Assembly (NCBI RefSeq): GCF_017875765.1
Contig: NZ_JAGGNA010000001.1
Span: 2,073,001-2,137,000 of the forward strand
Direction: 5' to 3'
Origin: Flavobacterium sp. CG_23.5
GTDB taxonomy: Bacteria; Bacteroidota; Bacteroidia; Flavobacteriales; Flavobacteriaceae
Length of the DNA: 64,000 bases
Position numbers and translations under genes: made by a program. The notes under the pieces are model-generated. The model was not told where the DNA came from and made no database searches. It saw only the letters and a program-made list of their open reading frames with translations. This document shows positions 26,601 to 35,162 of this stretch, in pieces; position 1 is the stretch's first letter, and each line of letters opens with the position of its first letter.

Positions 26601-27038
26601 AGGAACAGCTGTTAATTCTCTATTTGAAAATTGTTGTGAAGCTCCAGTTCTTCCTTTATTGAAAGCTCCTTTTGATTTTGTACTTACAACTACAACTTCT
26701 TTTAAAGCATTTGATTCTTCCTGAACAACAATGTTTACATTTAAGTTACTACCTAATGGCGCATTGATATCAGTAATCTCTGTTGTTTTGTAACCAACAT
26801 AAGTTACTTTTACAGTATAAGGACCTCCTGGTCTAATTCCTTGAACTGCATATCCTCCTTTAGAATCTGTAGTTGAAAAATATTTTGTTCCAGTTGGCTT
26901 GTGTATAACCTCTACTGAAGCAGCTGGCAAGGACTCGCCAGAACTTGATTTAACCGTACCAGACATTGCAGAACTAGTTACCTGCGAATGACCAACAACC
27001 GATAAAAAAATAATCAAAATAAAAATAATTCTTTTCAT
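23691..27038 (-). CDS. Oar-like TonB-dependent outer-membrane receptor with carboxypeptidase-regulatory-like domain
   Basis: This outer-membrane protein of 1115 residues has a signal peptide, then a carboxypeptidase-regulatory-like beta-sandwich (about residues 25-110; GTVKSSSGESLPAASVEV), a plug domain (about 115-240), and a long beta barrel ending in aromatic WQAQFTLRYIFGK. It belongs to the Oar/CarboxypepD_reg group found in Bacteroidota; members import or exchange bulky substrates, or act in adhesion and vesicle traffic. No SusD-like partner lies beside it. The start is MKRIIFIL at 27038, since the -7 box at 27072 lies inside the longer open frame. The substrate cannot be inferred. Confidence 0.88.
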   Translation of the reverse strand: MKRIIFILIIFLSVVGHSQVTSSAMSGTVKSSSGESLPAASVEVIHKPTGTKYFSTTDSKGGYAVQGIRPGGPYTVKVTYVGYKTTEITDINAPLGSNLNVNIVVQEESNALKEVVVVSTKSKGAFNKGRTGASQQFSNRELTAVPVTGARSINAITKYNANAGANGSFGGQDSRLNNFTIDGSVFNNGFGLGNDSQAGGRTGSTAISLDAIEQLQVNIAPFDIRQSGFLGSGINAVTKSGTNEIEGSVYNSFRNNKKNFIGTKAGDRVIVPGKFNETVWGARIGAPIIKDKLFFFGNFETIENTSPATTWTSTGSPQPSAQVSAPTFAQMQTLSTFLKDKFNYTTGPWENYDAAKVSKKFLTRLDWNINDNHKLTARYVFHNSSSDELTSNSNSLGFGNRRTSALAMSFQNSGYVIQDNTRSIVVELNSKLSNSWYNNFIAGYDKQIEDRALQGGGLFPTIDIKNGSVNPVTGVVTAGTSNLISAGLDPFTQGNKLSYSTLHFTDNLTKTIGKHSLLFGGNFEYFKSSNLFFSGSNGVYVFNSLDQFYKAANQSALNGGAPSTIVSGIDRVQFRYSALAGAKEPLQILKSNKLDLYTQDEIKVSDQLRVTLGLRASAVWFADTALENPKVTAMTFANGEKFNTGDMPNTQYLFEPRIGFNLDVTGDATTQVRGGSGVFTGRAPSVFLSNAIGNNGVLTGFVDVSGAAIAAGGYGFTPNPNDYFIPATPTLPSTFELAFTDKKFKFPQVWKTNIAVDQKLPLGFVGTIEGIFQSNINAIHYYNANFETPVGNFSGPDTRPRYARNDNGVRINDNVSSAVVLTNTNKGYFYSTTFKLEYPYKKGLWGSAAYTHSSANDLLSAGSIASGSWTGARSVNGNNDLPLSLSSNNTPHRIVGILGYKIEYGDKLGAATSINLGYIGEQSGGISYAYNGDMNGDRVNGNDLLFVPNNANQIRFQPLSVTNVVNGANVVTVYTEAQQQQAFDSYINQDKYLSTRRGQYAQRNGAVIPMLHRLDLSVTQDFFLKIAGKKNAFQFRADILNFTNMLNKDWGVTQRVTNSNVLSYVTTTANVPFYQLTTQTDVAGTKTLIKDTFQKNASTFDVWQAQFTLRYIFGK

Positions 27039-27071
27039 TTTTGCTTTTTTGTTTAGTTTAAAAATATTTGG

Positions 27072-27079
27072 CAAAAATA
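27072..27079 (-). promoter_or_regulatory. -7 promoter box for the TonB-dependent receptor
   Basis: The minus strand reads TATTTTTG, 33 bases before the ATG at 27038. Confidence 0.5.
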
Positions 27080-27366
27080 TAACATTTTTACTTTCAAAAG
27101 TTAACACAACGTTAATAAAGTGTGTTTTTTTCGTCGTTAATTTACTATTAAATGTTATTAATAAATATATTGTTAAAAAAAATAATTTATTCCAATTTTA
27201 GACACATAACATTGAATATTAGATAAAAAAATAACATTTTAAAATAAATAAAAAAATATAAAATGATTTTTCAAAAAACTACTAATAAGCCACTTATGTA
27301 CAGAAAACCCTGATTTTGTGTGAAATCAGGGTTTTTCTATGAAGTTATTTGTAAAAAAAATGAGTG
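27080..27366. other. AT-rich upstream region of the receptor gene
   Basis: No gene is seen. The stretch is very AT-rich, with ATAACATT-like words recurring near 27079, 27205 and 27230, possibly upstream regulatory sites for the receptor gene. The pgi terminator occupies its right end. Confidence 0.35.
27303..27337. terminator. pgi terminator
   Basis: The stem AAAACCCTGATTT/AAATCAGGGTTTT with a 6-base loop is flanked by A and T runs; it lies 30 bases after the pgi stop. Confidence 0.8.
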
Positions 27367-29010
27367 CTATTTATTCTTTAAAAAATAATTCAATAAAAAT
27401 GCAGTTGAACTATCGTGATTCTTTACTTCTTCAGTATTGATTTCATTTAAAATTGAATTGGCTAATTGCTTTCCAAGTTCAACACCCCATTGATCAAAAC
27501 TAAAAATATTCCAGATAATTCCCTGAACAAAAATCTTGTGCTCGTATAATGCAATTAAAGAACCTAAGGATTTTGGTGTCAATTTTTGTATTAAGATGGT
27601 ATTTGTGGGTTTGTTTCCTGTAAAAACTTTAAATGGCAAAAGAAATTTTGCCTTATCCGCCGAGAGTCCTTGTTTGTCAAATTCTGCTTGCACTTGTTCT
27701 TTTGTTTTTCCGTGTAATAAGGCTTCGGTTTGAGCAAAAAAGTTAGACATCAATTTATCGTGATGATCTTCATCACCGTATAATGGTTTTATGAATCCAA
27801 TAAAATCAGTAGGAATCAATTTTGTTCCTTGGTGAATTAATTGAAAAAAAGCATGCTGAGAATTGGTTCCTGGTTCACCCCAAATAATAGTTCCTGTTTG
27901 ATAGTTTACCGGTTTTCCATCTCTACCAACACTTTTTCCATTACTTTCCATAGTTCCTTGCTGTAAGTAAGGCGCTAATTTTTGTAAATATTGTGTATAA
28001 GGAATCAAAGCTTCGCTTTCGGCACCAAAAAAATTATTATACCAAATGCTCAGTAAGGCTAATATTACGGGGATATTTTCGTCAAAATCTGCGCTTTTGA
28101 AATGTTCATCCATTTCATTTGCACCAGCTAATAATTCGTCAAAATTTTCAAATCCCACGGCCAAGCTTATTGAAAGACCAACGGCGCTCCATAATGAAAA
28201 TCGTCCGCCAACCCAATCCCACATAGGAAATACATTGTCTGGATTTATACCAAATTCGGTTACTTTTTCAATATTGGTAGAAACGGCAACAAAATGCTTG
28301 GCTACATCTTCTTGATTCGCTGATTGTAAAAACCATTTTCTAATCGTTTCAGAATTAGTTAATGTTTCTTGAGTAGTAAATGTTTTGGAAACAATAACAA
28401 ACAGCGTAGTTTCAGGATTTAATTTTTTTATAATTTCATTCACATGATCGCCATCAACATTCGATACAAAATGAACGTTTAAATGATTTTTGTAGAATTG
28501 TAATGCTTCAACTGCCATTGCAGGTCCTAAATCTGAACCACCAATGCCTATATTTACAACATTTGTAAAAGGTTTACCTGTATAGCCGACTCTTTGGCCA
28601 GAGACAACTTCATTGGTAAATGATTTTATTTTATTTTTTACTTCGTAAATTTCAGGAACCACATTTAGACCGTCAACTTTTATAATAGCTGATTTTTTAG
28701 CCCTTAAAGCTGTGTGAAGGACCGCTCTGTTTTCAGTCTGGTTTATAATTTCACCATCAAAATACTCGTTTATGGCACTTTTAAGTCCTACTTCTTCTGC
28801 CAAGTCAAGCAATAATGCAATCGTTTCCTCATTGATTATATTTTTCGAATAATCAATTAAAAAATCATTCCATTTTAAATTGAATTTTTCTGTTCTTGAA
28901 GCATCTGATTGAAACATTTCTTGCATGGAAGCTGTTTGCATTTCATTATAATGCAATTCAAGTTTCTTCCAAGCTATGGTTTCTGTTGGGTTTATTGTAT
29001 TTAAAGCCAT
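27367..29010 (-). CDS. pgi: Glucose-6-phosphate isomerase
   Basis: The enzyme interconverts glucose-6-phosphate and fructose-6-phosphate. Family motifs are [13 protein letters not shown], the sugar-phosphate site [27 protein letters not shown], and the C-terminal [13 protein letters not shown]. At 547 residues it is the long bacterial form. It is a single-gene unit with its own -7 box and terminator. Confidence 0.97.
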   Translation of the reverse strand: MALNTINPTETIAWKKLELHYNEMQTASMQEMFQSDASRTEKFNLKWNDFLIDYSKNIINEETIALLLDLAEEVGLKSAINEYFDGEIINQTENRAVLHTALRAKKSAIIKVDGLNVVPEIYEVKNKIKSFTNEVVSGQRVGYTGKPFTNVVNIGIGGSDLGPAMAVEALQFYKNHLNVHFVSNVDGDHVNEIIKKLNPETTLFVIVSKTFTTQETLTNSETIRKWFLQSANQEDVAKHFVAVSTNIEKVTEFGINPDNVFPMWDWVGGRFSLWSAVGLSISLAVGFENFDELLAGANEMDEHFKSADFDENIPVILALLSIWYNNFFGAESEALIPYTQYLQKLAPYLQQGTMESNGKSVGRDGKPVNYQTGTIIWGEPGTNSQHAFFQLIHQGTKLIPTDFIGFIKPLYGDEDHHDKLMSNFFAQTEALLHGKTKEQVQAEFDKQGLSADKAKFLLPFKVFTGNKPTNTILIQKLTPKSLGSLIALYEHKIFVQGIIWNIFSFDQWGVELGKQLANSILNEINTEEVKNHDSSTAFLLNYFLKNK

Positions 29011-29044
29011 TTATATTTGGATTGTAGTTGTATTTAATTTTTGG

Positions 29045-29052
29045 CAAAAATA
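29045..29052 (-). promoter_or_regulatory. -7 promoter box for pgi
   Basis: The minus strand reads TATTTTTG, 34 bases before the pgi ATG. Confidence 0.5.
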
Positions 29053-29181
29053 CTGAAATTAGTTTTAATGAAAAACGGGTTTACAATTATATAACAATTT
29101 AGAATAATTTTGCCAAATAAGTGAAGTTCGAAATTGACTGAAAGTAATCTCAATAGAATAAAGAAAGGCCATTAAATCAAA

Positions 29182-30414
29182 TTACAAATTAGAAACACTG
29201 TCTAATTCCCATTTTAAAGGAGCAATTGTCTTTAAAAAACGGCTTTTGTTTCCGCCGCTCATAGGTTCCCCATTAGGCAACTTAAGCCTTAAAGCATCCA
29301 CTTGAACGCCATTTTTCCAAAAACGATAGCATACATGAGGACCTGTCGCCAAGCCGGTGCTACCCACTCGCCCTATTACTTGACCTTGATTGACATGTTG
29401 ACCACGTCTCACCAAAATTCTCGACATGTGCAAGTATTGTGTGGAATAGGTCCCATTGTGTTTTACTTTGACAAAATTCCCATTACCCGCCGTAAAACCA
29501 GTTTGTTCAACTGTTCCCGCAGCAGTGGTAGAAATAGGTGTTCCGTATGGTGCCGCATAATCCGTACCTTTATGTGCTTTCCACCTATGTTGCACAGGAT
29601 GGAATCGATTAGTTGAAAACCGAGAGGAAATTCTACTGAATTTAATAGGCGTTTTAAGAAAGAAATTCTTTAAAGTCTTGCCTTCTTCATCATAATACTC
29701 AATCTTACCTGAAGATGAATTTTGAGCATAAGGAAACGCATAAATAATTTTTCCTTTGTATTCAAAAAATGCTGCCTCTAGGTTCTCGACCCCATCATAT
29801 ATAGTGTCATTTATAAATCGTTCTTTGAATGTGATACCAAATCGGTCCCCTTTTTTAAGTTTAAAAAAATCAATAGACCAAGCAAAAATTTTAGAAATTT
29901 TGCTAGCCATTGAACCTTCTACCTTGGCATTCTCAAGAGTCTCGGATAAGGATCCCTTTAATAAACCTCCTATTGTGCGGCTTTTAAACGTCAGCGGATA
30001 TGTTTTTTTATAGGCAACAATGGCTGTATCTCGTAAATCAACAACGTAATAATGCATTACATCCGGTTGATAAATAAAAACCAGTAATTTGTTGGTTTTG
30101 TTTTTGGATCTCAGTAAGGTATATGGTCTGTTTATTCTAATAGTTTTGACATCAAATGAGTCTTTAACTTTTTTTGCAATATCAAATACTTTTCTGTTCC
30201 CAATGTTTTGATTTTGTAAAATAGTACTAAAACTGTCTCCCTTTTTTATCGTGTCTTTAATCACATTAAAATCAGAATATTTAAATCCAAATTCAACTTT
30301 TTTGGATACAGGTTTTACAATTTCATCATCAAATGTAACCTCAGTTTTTTTGCACGATACTAATGAAAATAATACTATGATAATAATTAATACTTTTTTC
30401 AAACTGTAATTCAT
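29182..30414 (-). CDS. M23-family lipoprotein endopeptidase with an HxC variant zinc site
   Basis: This is an envelope peptidoglycan endopeptidase of the LytM/M23 family with 410 residues. The lipobox VSC puts the lipid on Cys21. A LysM-like/OapA-like N-terminal region (about 45-180) precedes the peptidase domain at about 265-370. Metal ligands His281 and Asp285 (HKGTDYAAP) and the catalytic His329 (QYLHMS) are present. The last motif, normally HxH, is HVC (His360, Cys362), so Cys would be the third zinc ligand. The start is the ATG at 30414, 13 bases after the tryptophan-dioxygenase stop; a longer frame would overlap that gene. It is the third gene of the operon starting with the DUF3108 gene. 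Confidence 0.85.
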   Translation of the reverse strand: MNYSLKKVLIIIIVLFSLVSCKKTEVTFDDEIVKPVSKKVEFGFKYSDFNVIKDTIKKGDSFSTILQNQNIGNRKVFDIAKKVKDSFDVKTIRINRPYTLLRSKNKTNKLLVFIYQPDVMHYYVVDLRDTAIVAYKKTYPLTFKSRTIGGLLKGSLSETLENAKVEGSMASKISKIFAWSIDFFKLKKGDRFGITFKERFINDTIYDGVENLEAAFFEYKGKIIYAFPYAQNSSSGKIEYYDEEGKTLKNFFLKTPIKFSRISSRFSTNRFHPVQHRWKAHKGTDYAAPYGTPISTTAAGTVEQTGFTAGNGNFVKVKHNGTYSTQYLHMSRILVRRGQHVNQGQVIGRVGSTGLATGPHVCYRFWKNGVQVDALRLKLPNGEPMSGGNKSRFLKTIAPLKWELDSVSNL

Positions 30415-30427
30415 ATTGTAATTTAAA

Positions 30428-31363
30428 TTATTTTTCTTCTCCCCAATTCGCCAACTCAGCAGCGGTCCATAATTCAGGGAAAAATATTCTTCGTTGGTAT
30501 TTTGGATGCATGTATTTCTTCCAGTCACTACCACCTGTCGCTTCTCCATCACCTTTCCCACTTTGATCAATATATTTTTTTGCCGTGTTTAGATGTTGCA
30601 TCACCCACGTAATATTTACCGTGTGATCATAATGACGCATGGCTGTAATTAATTCTGGATTTTTTTGATCTGCGTCTGGAAGTTGTTTGAATTTCTGCCA
30701 AATATTTATGGTGTTATATTCTTCCATGTGACCTAAAAACATTTTTTTGTATTTTCTTTCAAATTCCTCCAAAAGGAATGATTTTTTACCTGTTTTATAA
30801 TCTTTACCAGCTGCTTGCCAATACAAATGTTCGAAAGCAAATTCATAAGGTGTGTTTCTATCAATCGTGTCTCTATAGCGATGATCAATAAGATTTATTA
30901 GATCTGTAGAAGAAAACTCAATTAAGCGGTATTGTGCGCTTTGAAAACCGCTTGCAGGTGTAAGCGTATTTCTAAATTTCATATATTGCTCCACTTCCAT
31001 TCCATCTCCCATAATACTGAAAGAGGTTGTCAGCATATCAAAATACCGACTAACTCTCATTAACCTTTCGGTAAAAAAATCAGTTTGAATGTTTTGTGCG
31101 TACGAAATTTGATTCATTTCCCAAAGTATCATCTTAAATATCAGTTCGTTTACTTGATGATACATGATGAAAACCATTTCATCCGGAAGTGTTGTTCTTT
31201 GAATTTGAAGATTTAATAATGCATCCGTTTGAATATAATCCCAGTAAGTTATAGGTTTCGACCAAAGTAATCCTTCTAGTTGCGTCTCGGTCTTCTGGTT
31301 TATTGCTTGATATTTAAGTTCAATTTCTTTTAAAATCACTTCTGCATTATCACTATTGTTCAT
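30428..31363 (-). CDS. kynA: Tryptophan 2,3-dioxygenase
   Basis: This heme enzyme opens the tryptophan indole ring to N-formylkynurenine. The family signature is YWDYIQTDALLNLQ, then FIMYHQVNELIFKMILWE, and the C-terminal His region DHTVNITWVMQHLNTA. The 311-residue length fits. Its start codon overlaps the stop of the DUF3108 gene by one base (TAATG). Together with hpd and hmgA nearby it places aromatic amino-acid breakdown in this region. No other kynurenine-pathway gene is in the window. Confidence 0.93.
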   Translation of the reverse strand: MNNSDNAEVILKEIELKYQAINQKTETQLEGLLWSKPITYWDYIQTDALLNLQIQRTTLPDEMVFIMYHQVNELIFKMILWEMNQISYAQNIQTDFFTERLMRVSRYFDMLTTSFSIMGDGMEVEQYMKFRNTLTPASGFQSAQYRLIEFSSTDLINLIDHRYRDTIDRNTPYEFAFEHLYWQAAGKDYKTGKKSFLLEEFERKYKKMFLGHMEEYNTINIWQKFKQLPDADQKNPELITAMRHYDHTVNITWVMQHLNTAKKYIDQSGKGDGEATGGSDWKKYMHPKYQRRIFFPELWTAAELANWGEEK

Positions 31364-32133
31364 TATCTTTTTATTTTAAACGGATTCTTCAATCCTTTGA
31401 ATGCGTCCAAATCTGCTTTGATTGATCCTACAGCAAGACTTGCTTTGATACGCAACGGTAATTTATTATCGTCGTCTGAAATCCAAACGGTTAGACTTTC
31501 TTCTTCTTTAAAAACACGTCCCGATTGAACCAAAGGTCTAAAAATCATAGCGGAAACAACGCCAAATTTAGTTGTAATATCCTCACGTCCAATAAATTTT
31601 AACTTAAACTTTGTAGTTTCATTATCAAAAAACATATCAATCGAGATTGCTTCTCCAACCCTCAATTTATCAATGCCGGGATAATTTCTTAAATAATAGA
31701 AGGCCGACAAGATGTCTTGAGTGTTTTTTGGAATGATAAGTGTTTTTTCGGTTTTGTGCTTATAATCTTTAACCAGAATTCGATTGGCACTTTGATTAAA
31801 AAAACCTTCTTGATTTTTAGTATAACCTCCTTCGTTAATCTTTCTTACAAATTGATTTGGATTTCCGGATTCCTTATCAATGTAGCTTTCATATAAATCA
31901 TCCACTTTAAAGAAAAATCGAGACATACCAGTAGTAAACCCTTTCCCTATCACATGAAAAGATTTTCTGTTATTTACTGTGGCATCTTTAACCTCCAAAG
32001 TTGCGTAACCCGCGTTTACAACACCGTAATGGATTCTAAATTTAAACCATTCACCCGCTTCGTAAGCATCTTCTTTAGGAGAATCAAAACTAACAGTTGT
32101 AATCAGTATTAAGAGTAGTAGTATTTTTTTCAT
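31363..32133 (-). CDS. DUF3108 domain secreted protein
   Basis: A signal peptide (MKKILLLLILITTVSF) is followed by a DUF3108-like domain that begins YEAGEWFKFRIHYG and contains alternating beta strands to residue ~245. The protein is probably periplasmic; the function of this domain is unknown. It is translationally coupled to the tryptophan-dioxygenase gene and heads the operon that continues to the M23 lipoprotein. Its own -7 box lies at 32179-32186. Confidence 0.82.
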   Translation of the reverse strand: MKKILLLLILITTVSFDSPKEDAYEAGEWFKFRIHYGVVNAGYATLEVKDATVNNRKSFHVIGKGFTTGMSRFFFKVDDLYESYIDKESGNPNQFVRKINEGGYTKNQEGFFNQSANRILVKDYKHKTEKTLIIPKNTQDILSAFYYLRNYPGIDKLRVGEAISIDMFFDNETTKFKLKFIGREDITTKFGVVSAMIFRPLVQSGRVFKEEESLTVWISDDDNKLPLRIKASLAVGSIKADLDAFKGLKNPFKIKR

Positions 32134-32178
32134 TGCTTTTTTATGTCAGATTAATGACCGTAACTGCAAATTTTGTTC

Positions 32179-32186
32179 CAAATATA
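32179..32186 (-). promoter_or_regulatory. -7 promoter box for the DUF3108-kynA-M23 operon
   Basis: The minus strand reads TATATTTG, 45 bases before the ATG at 32133 and downstream of the terminator at 32194-32226, so this operon can be transcribed independently of the upstream unit. Confidence 0.5.
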
Positions 32187-32189
32187 TTA

Positions 32190-32304
32190 AAACAAAAAAA
32201 CTCAGTCAAATAATGACTGAGTTTTTATGCTATTAACTAACCAAAAAACTATAAATTATGAAATTTATATCAATTTAGGAAGGAAACCACCCCTTCCTGT
32301 TTTG
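32190..32304 (-). ncRNA. Candidate small RNA between hpd and the DUF3108 gene
   Basis: A -7 match TACCTTTG (32311-32318) is followed by about 110 bases ending in an intrinsic terminator (stem CTCAGTCA/TGACTGAG, 32194-32226, then seven T). Inside there is a second strong hairpin AGGAAGG/CCTTCCT near the 5' end (about 32277-32299). No open frame of useful length lies on this strand, and the following gene has its own promoter. It could be a stand-alone regulatory RNA, or the 3' tail of hpd transcripts. Homology to a known RNA family was not tested. Confidence 0.4.
32194..32226 (-). terminator. Intrinsic terminator ending the candidate small RNA
   Basis: The stem AACTCAGTCA/TGACTGAGTT with a 5-base loop is followed by seven T on the minus strand. 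Confidence 0.8.
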
Positions 32305-32310
32305 CGAGTG

Positions 32311-32318
32311 CAAAGGTA
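32311..32318 (-). promoter_or_regulatory. -7 promoter box of the candidate small RNA
   Basis: The minus strand reads TACCTTTG, an exact TAnnTTTG match with no gene start within 170 bases downstream. No -33 TTTG at the usual spacing is visible. Confidence 0.4.
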
Positions 32319-32427
32319 ATTAACAAACCCAGTATTTCTTAGTTAAAAATATACTTTAACACAATATATGCAAAAAAACATACCGTTCATCGGTTAAAAT
32401 TTCACATTATATAAAAATAACGCGTTT

Positions 32428-33588
32428 CTATAGCGTTCCTCGCAATGCCTGTTCTCTTTCAATTGACTCAAAAAGCGCCTTGAAGTTACCCGCACCAAAA
32501 CCTTTGGCTCCCATTCTTTGAATAATCTCAAAAAACAATGTTGGTCTGTCTTGCACTGGTTTTGTAAATATTTGCAACAAATATCCTTCTTCATCGGCAT
32601 CCACCATGATTGCTAGCTTCTCGATTTCGTTTAAATCTTCTTTCATCATTTTCATGTGATCTCCCAAACGTTCCGGAATTGCCTCATAATAAGTATGCGG
32701 AGGAGCCGACAAAAATTCGATTCCTCTTGCTTTCAATTGCGATACTGTTTTGATAATATCATCTGTTGCAATGGCGATATGCTGAATTCCAGGTCCACCA
32801 TAAAAGTCTAAGTATTCCTCGATTTGTGACTTTTTCTTTCCTTCGGCGGGTTCGTTGATTGGAAATTTGATTCGTCCGTTTCCGTTAGACATTACCTTAC
32901 TCATCAACGCCGAATATTCAGTGTTAATCTGTTTGTCATCAAAAGAAAGGAAATTCACAAATCCCATTACGTCTTCATAGAACTTAACCCAAGTATTCAT
33001 TTCATTCCAACCTACGTTACCCACCATGTGGTCTATGTATTTTAATCCTGTTGGTTCTGGATTGTAATCGGATTTCCATTCTTTATACCCTGGTAAGAAA
33101 ACACCGTTATAATTTTTGCGTTCTACAAAAATATGAACGGTTTCACCATAAGTATAAATTCCAGAACGCACTACTTCTCCAAATTCGTCTTTCTCAACCG
33201 TTGGCTCCATAAAAGATCGAGCACCACGTTTCATTGTTTCTTCATAAGCACTGGTGGCATCTTCTACCCATAGCGCTGCTACTTTCACCCCGTCTCCATG
33301 TTTTCTCAAATGTTCGTGTATTGGAGAATCTTGTGTTAATGGCGTGGTCAACACGATGCGGATTTTATCTTGTTTCAACACATAAGAAGTTCTGTCTCTT
33401 ACCCCAGTTTCTAATCCTGCATAGGCCAATGACTGGTATCCGAAAGCAGTTTTATAATAATGTGCTGACTGTTTTGCGTTTCCTACATAGAATTCTACAT
33501 AATCGGTTCCTAATAAAGGAAGGAAATCTTGTGCTCCTTCAAATATTTTTTCTAGTCCGTATTCTACTGATTTTACTTCTTTTGACAT
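32428..33588 (-). CDS. hpd: 4-hydroxyphenylpyruvate dioxygenase
   Basis: This non-heme iron enzyme converts 4-hydroxyphenylpyruvate to homogentisate in tyrosine breakdown. The two vicinal-oxygen-chelate halves are clear. Iron ligands are expected in YIDHMVGNV (His), QHIAIATDDI (His) and the C-terminal Glu in TLFFEIIQR. The start MSKEVKSVEYG matches the usual N-terminus; ten upstream residues in the open frame are discarded, giving 386 residues. It is followed by a short weak hairpin (ACCG/CGGT plus T run near 32376-32397). It is in one run with hmgA, the next enzyme of the pathway. Confidence 0.95.
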   Translation of the reverse strand: MSKEVKSVEYGLEKIFEGAQDFLPLLGTDYVEFYVGNAKQSAHYYKTAFGYQSLAYAGLETGVRDRTSYVLKQDKIRIVLTTPLTQDSPIHEHLRKHGDGVKVAALWVEDATSAYEETMKRGARSFMEPTVEKDEFGEVVRSGIYTYGETVHIFVERKNYNGVFLPGYKEWKSDYNPEPTGLKYIDHMVGNVGWNEMNTWVKFYEDVMGFVNFLSFDDKQINTEYSALMSKVMSNGNGRIKFPINEPAEGKKKSQIEEYLDFYGGPGIQHIAIATDDIIKTVSQLKARGIEFLSAPPHTYYEAIPERLGDHMKMMKEDLNEIEKLAIMVDADEEGYLLQIFTKPVQDRPTLFFEIIQRMGAKGFGAGNFKALFESIEREQALRGTL

Positions 33589-33703
33589 GGTATTTATTTT
33601 TTGATTTGGCAAATCCAATTTTGGAACGCAGCTAATGCGGATAAAACAGATTTACAAAGATTTTAATAATTTAAAAATACATTGATATTTACACTAAAGC
33701 CCT

Positions 33704-33781
33704 AGCCCTGATGGAAGCGGCATCCTTTTTTGTTTTTCTTTAAAAACAAAAAAGATACAGCGGACAGCAGGAAATAGCTCC
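33704..33781 (-). repeat. Intergenic hairpin-core repeat element, copy B
   Basis: This 78-bp copy reads AGCCCTGATGGAAGCGG, then ATCCTTTTTT, a near-perfect A/T hairpin (CTTTTTTGTTTTT paired with AAAAACAAAAAAG), then GATACAGCGGACAGCAGG and AAATAGCTCC. It abuts the hmgA stop codon and can form a 3' hairpin of the hmgA mRNA. An unrelated piece at 33629-33666 with CTAATGCGGATAAAACAG next to it also looks repeat-like. Confidence 0.65.
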
Positions 33782-33784
33782 CTA

Positions 33785-34942
33785 TTACTCCACCCAAGAT
33801 TTATAATATTGACCGTCGTCTAATCCCATAGCTTCCTCGGTTACCATTAACGGGCGAAATGTATCGACCATTACGGCTAATTCGTGGGTTTCTTTATGAC
33901 CAATACTACGTTCCATTGCGCCTGGCGCCGGTCCGTGAGGAATCCCTTTTGGGTGTAACGTAATATGTCCTTGCTCGATATTGTTGCGTGACATAAAGTC
34001 ACCATCTACATAATATAATACCTCATCACTGTCAATATTGCTGTGATTGTATGGCGCTGGAATGGCTTTTGGATGATAATCGTACAACCTAGGAACGAAC
34101 GAACACACCACGAAAGTTGCCGTTTCGAATGTTTGGTGTACCGGTGGCGGTTGGTGTACGCGTCCAGTTATGGGTTCAAAATTATGAATGCTAAATCCGT
34201 AAGGAAAATTGTAACCGTCCCAACCCACAACGTCAAAAGGATGTGTAGCATAAATTACTTCATGCATCATTCCTTCTTTCTTGATTTTGATCAGGAAATC
34301 ACCTTTTTCATCATGCGTTTCTAACTCTGTTGGCAAAATAAAATCGCGTTCGCAAAACGGGGAATGTTCTAAATGTTGTCCTGAATCATTTTTATATCGT
34401 TTTGGCGTATAAAAAGGAGCGAAAGATTCTACGTAAAACAATCTATTTTCCGTCGTTTCAAAATCAATTTGATAAATCATTCCGCGTGGAATAATCAGAT
34501 AATCGCCGTATTCAAAAGGAATGTTTCCCATCATGGTACGCAATTTCCCTTTTCCCTTGTGGATGAAAATCATTTCATCGGCGTCGGCATTTTTATAGAA
34601 ATAATTACGCAATGATTGTCTCGGCGCAGCGAGTCCTATAGTACAGTCTTTATTGACTAACATCGCTTTGCGACTGTCCAGAAAATCGTCTTCGGGTTTT
34701 AACTCAAACCCTTTTAACAATAAAGATTTTATGTTTTTTCCAATGGCAATTTTTGGTTCCACCGAATACGATTTTGTTATTTCTTTTATTTGTGTTGGTC
34801 TGTGAACGTGATAAAGCAATGAGGAATTACCATGAAAACCCTCTGTTCCAAATAGTTGTTCGTAATACAAACCACCGTTTGGTTTTTCGAACTGTGTGTG
34901 TCTTTTTTGGGGAAAACTTCCCAATTTATGATAGATAGGCAT
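33785..34942 (-). CDS. hmgA: Homogentisate 1,2-dioxygenase
   Basis: This iron enzyme opens the homogentisate ring to maleylacetoacetate. The protein is 385 residues with the characteristic N-terminus MPIYHKLGSFPQKRHTQF, central FNFPYGFSIHNFEPITGRVHQP-like region (split here: FPYGFSIHNF, GRVHQPPPVHQTF) and the iron-site segment GIPHGPAPGAMERSIG with the following HETHELAVMVDTF. It forms a tyrosine catabolic pair with hpd downstream. No promoter box was convincing; an 11-bp inverted pair at 34952-34962 and 35041-35051 (AATTAGATAAT) lies upstream. Loss or low activity of this enzyme commonly causes pyomelanin pigment in bacteria. Confidence 0.95.
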   Translation of the reverse strand: MPIYHKLGSFPQKRHTQFEKPNGGLYYEQLFGTEGFHGNSSLLYHVHRPTQIKEITKSYSVEPKIAIGKNIKSLLLKGFELKPEDDFLDSRKAMLVNKDCTIGLAAPRQSLRNYFYKNADADEMIFIHKGKGKLRTMMGNIPFEYGDYLIIPRGMIYQIDFETTENRLFYVESFAPFYTPKRYKNDSGQHLEHSPFCERDFILPTELETHDEKGDFLIKIKKEGMMHEVIYATHPFDVVGWDGYNFPYGFSIHNFEPITGRVHQPPPVHQTFETATFVVCSFVPRLYDYHPKAIPAPYNHSNIDSDEVLYYVDGDFMSRNNIEQGHITLHPKGIPHGPAPGAMERSIGHKETHELAVMVDTFRPLMVTEEAMGLDDGQYYKSWVE

Positions 34943-35162
34943 AATTTTTTAAATTAGATAATTATACAATGAGAGATAATAAAGTATTTAGATAACGATA
35001 GAATTAGATTGATTCAAGAGAATCTCTATTTTAATTTTCCATTATCTAATTAATTTCTCATTCAGGATTTCTCTTGATAAGAAATTGCAGATATCCTAAT
35101 AAACCGGTCCAAGTTGTTTTCATAATAACAAATATCGGAATTATTATTGAAATAAATTACAA

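Noticed and set aside
34952..35051. An 11-bp inverted pair AATTAGATAAT / ATTATCTAATT upstream of hmgA.
   Set aside because: The arms are 78 bp apart and very AT-rich, so chance occurrence is likely.
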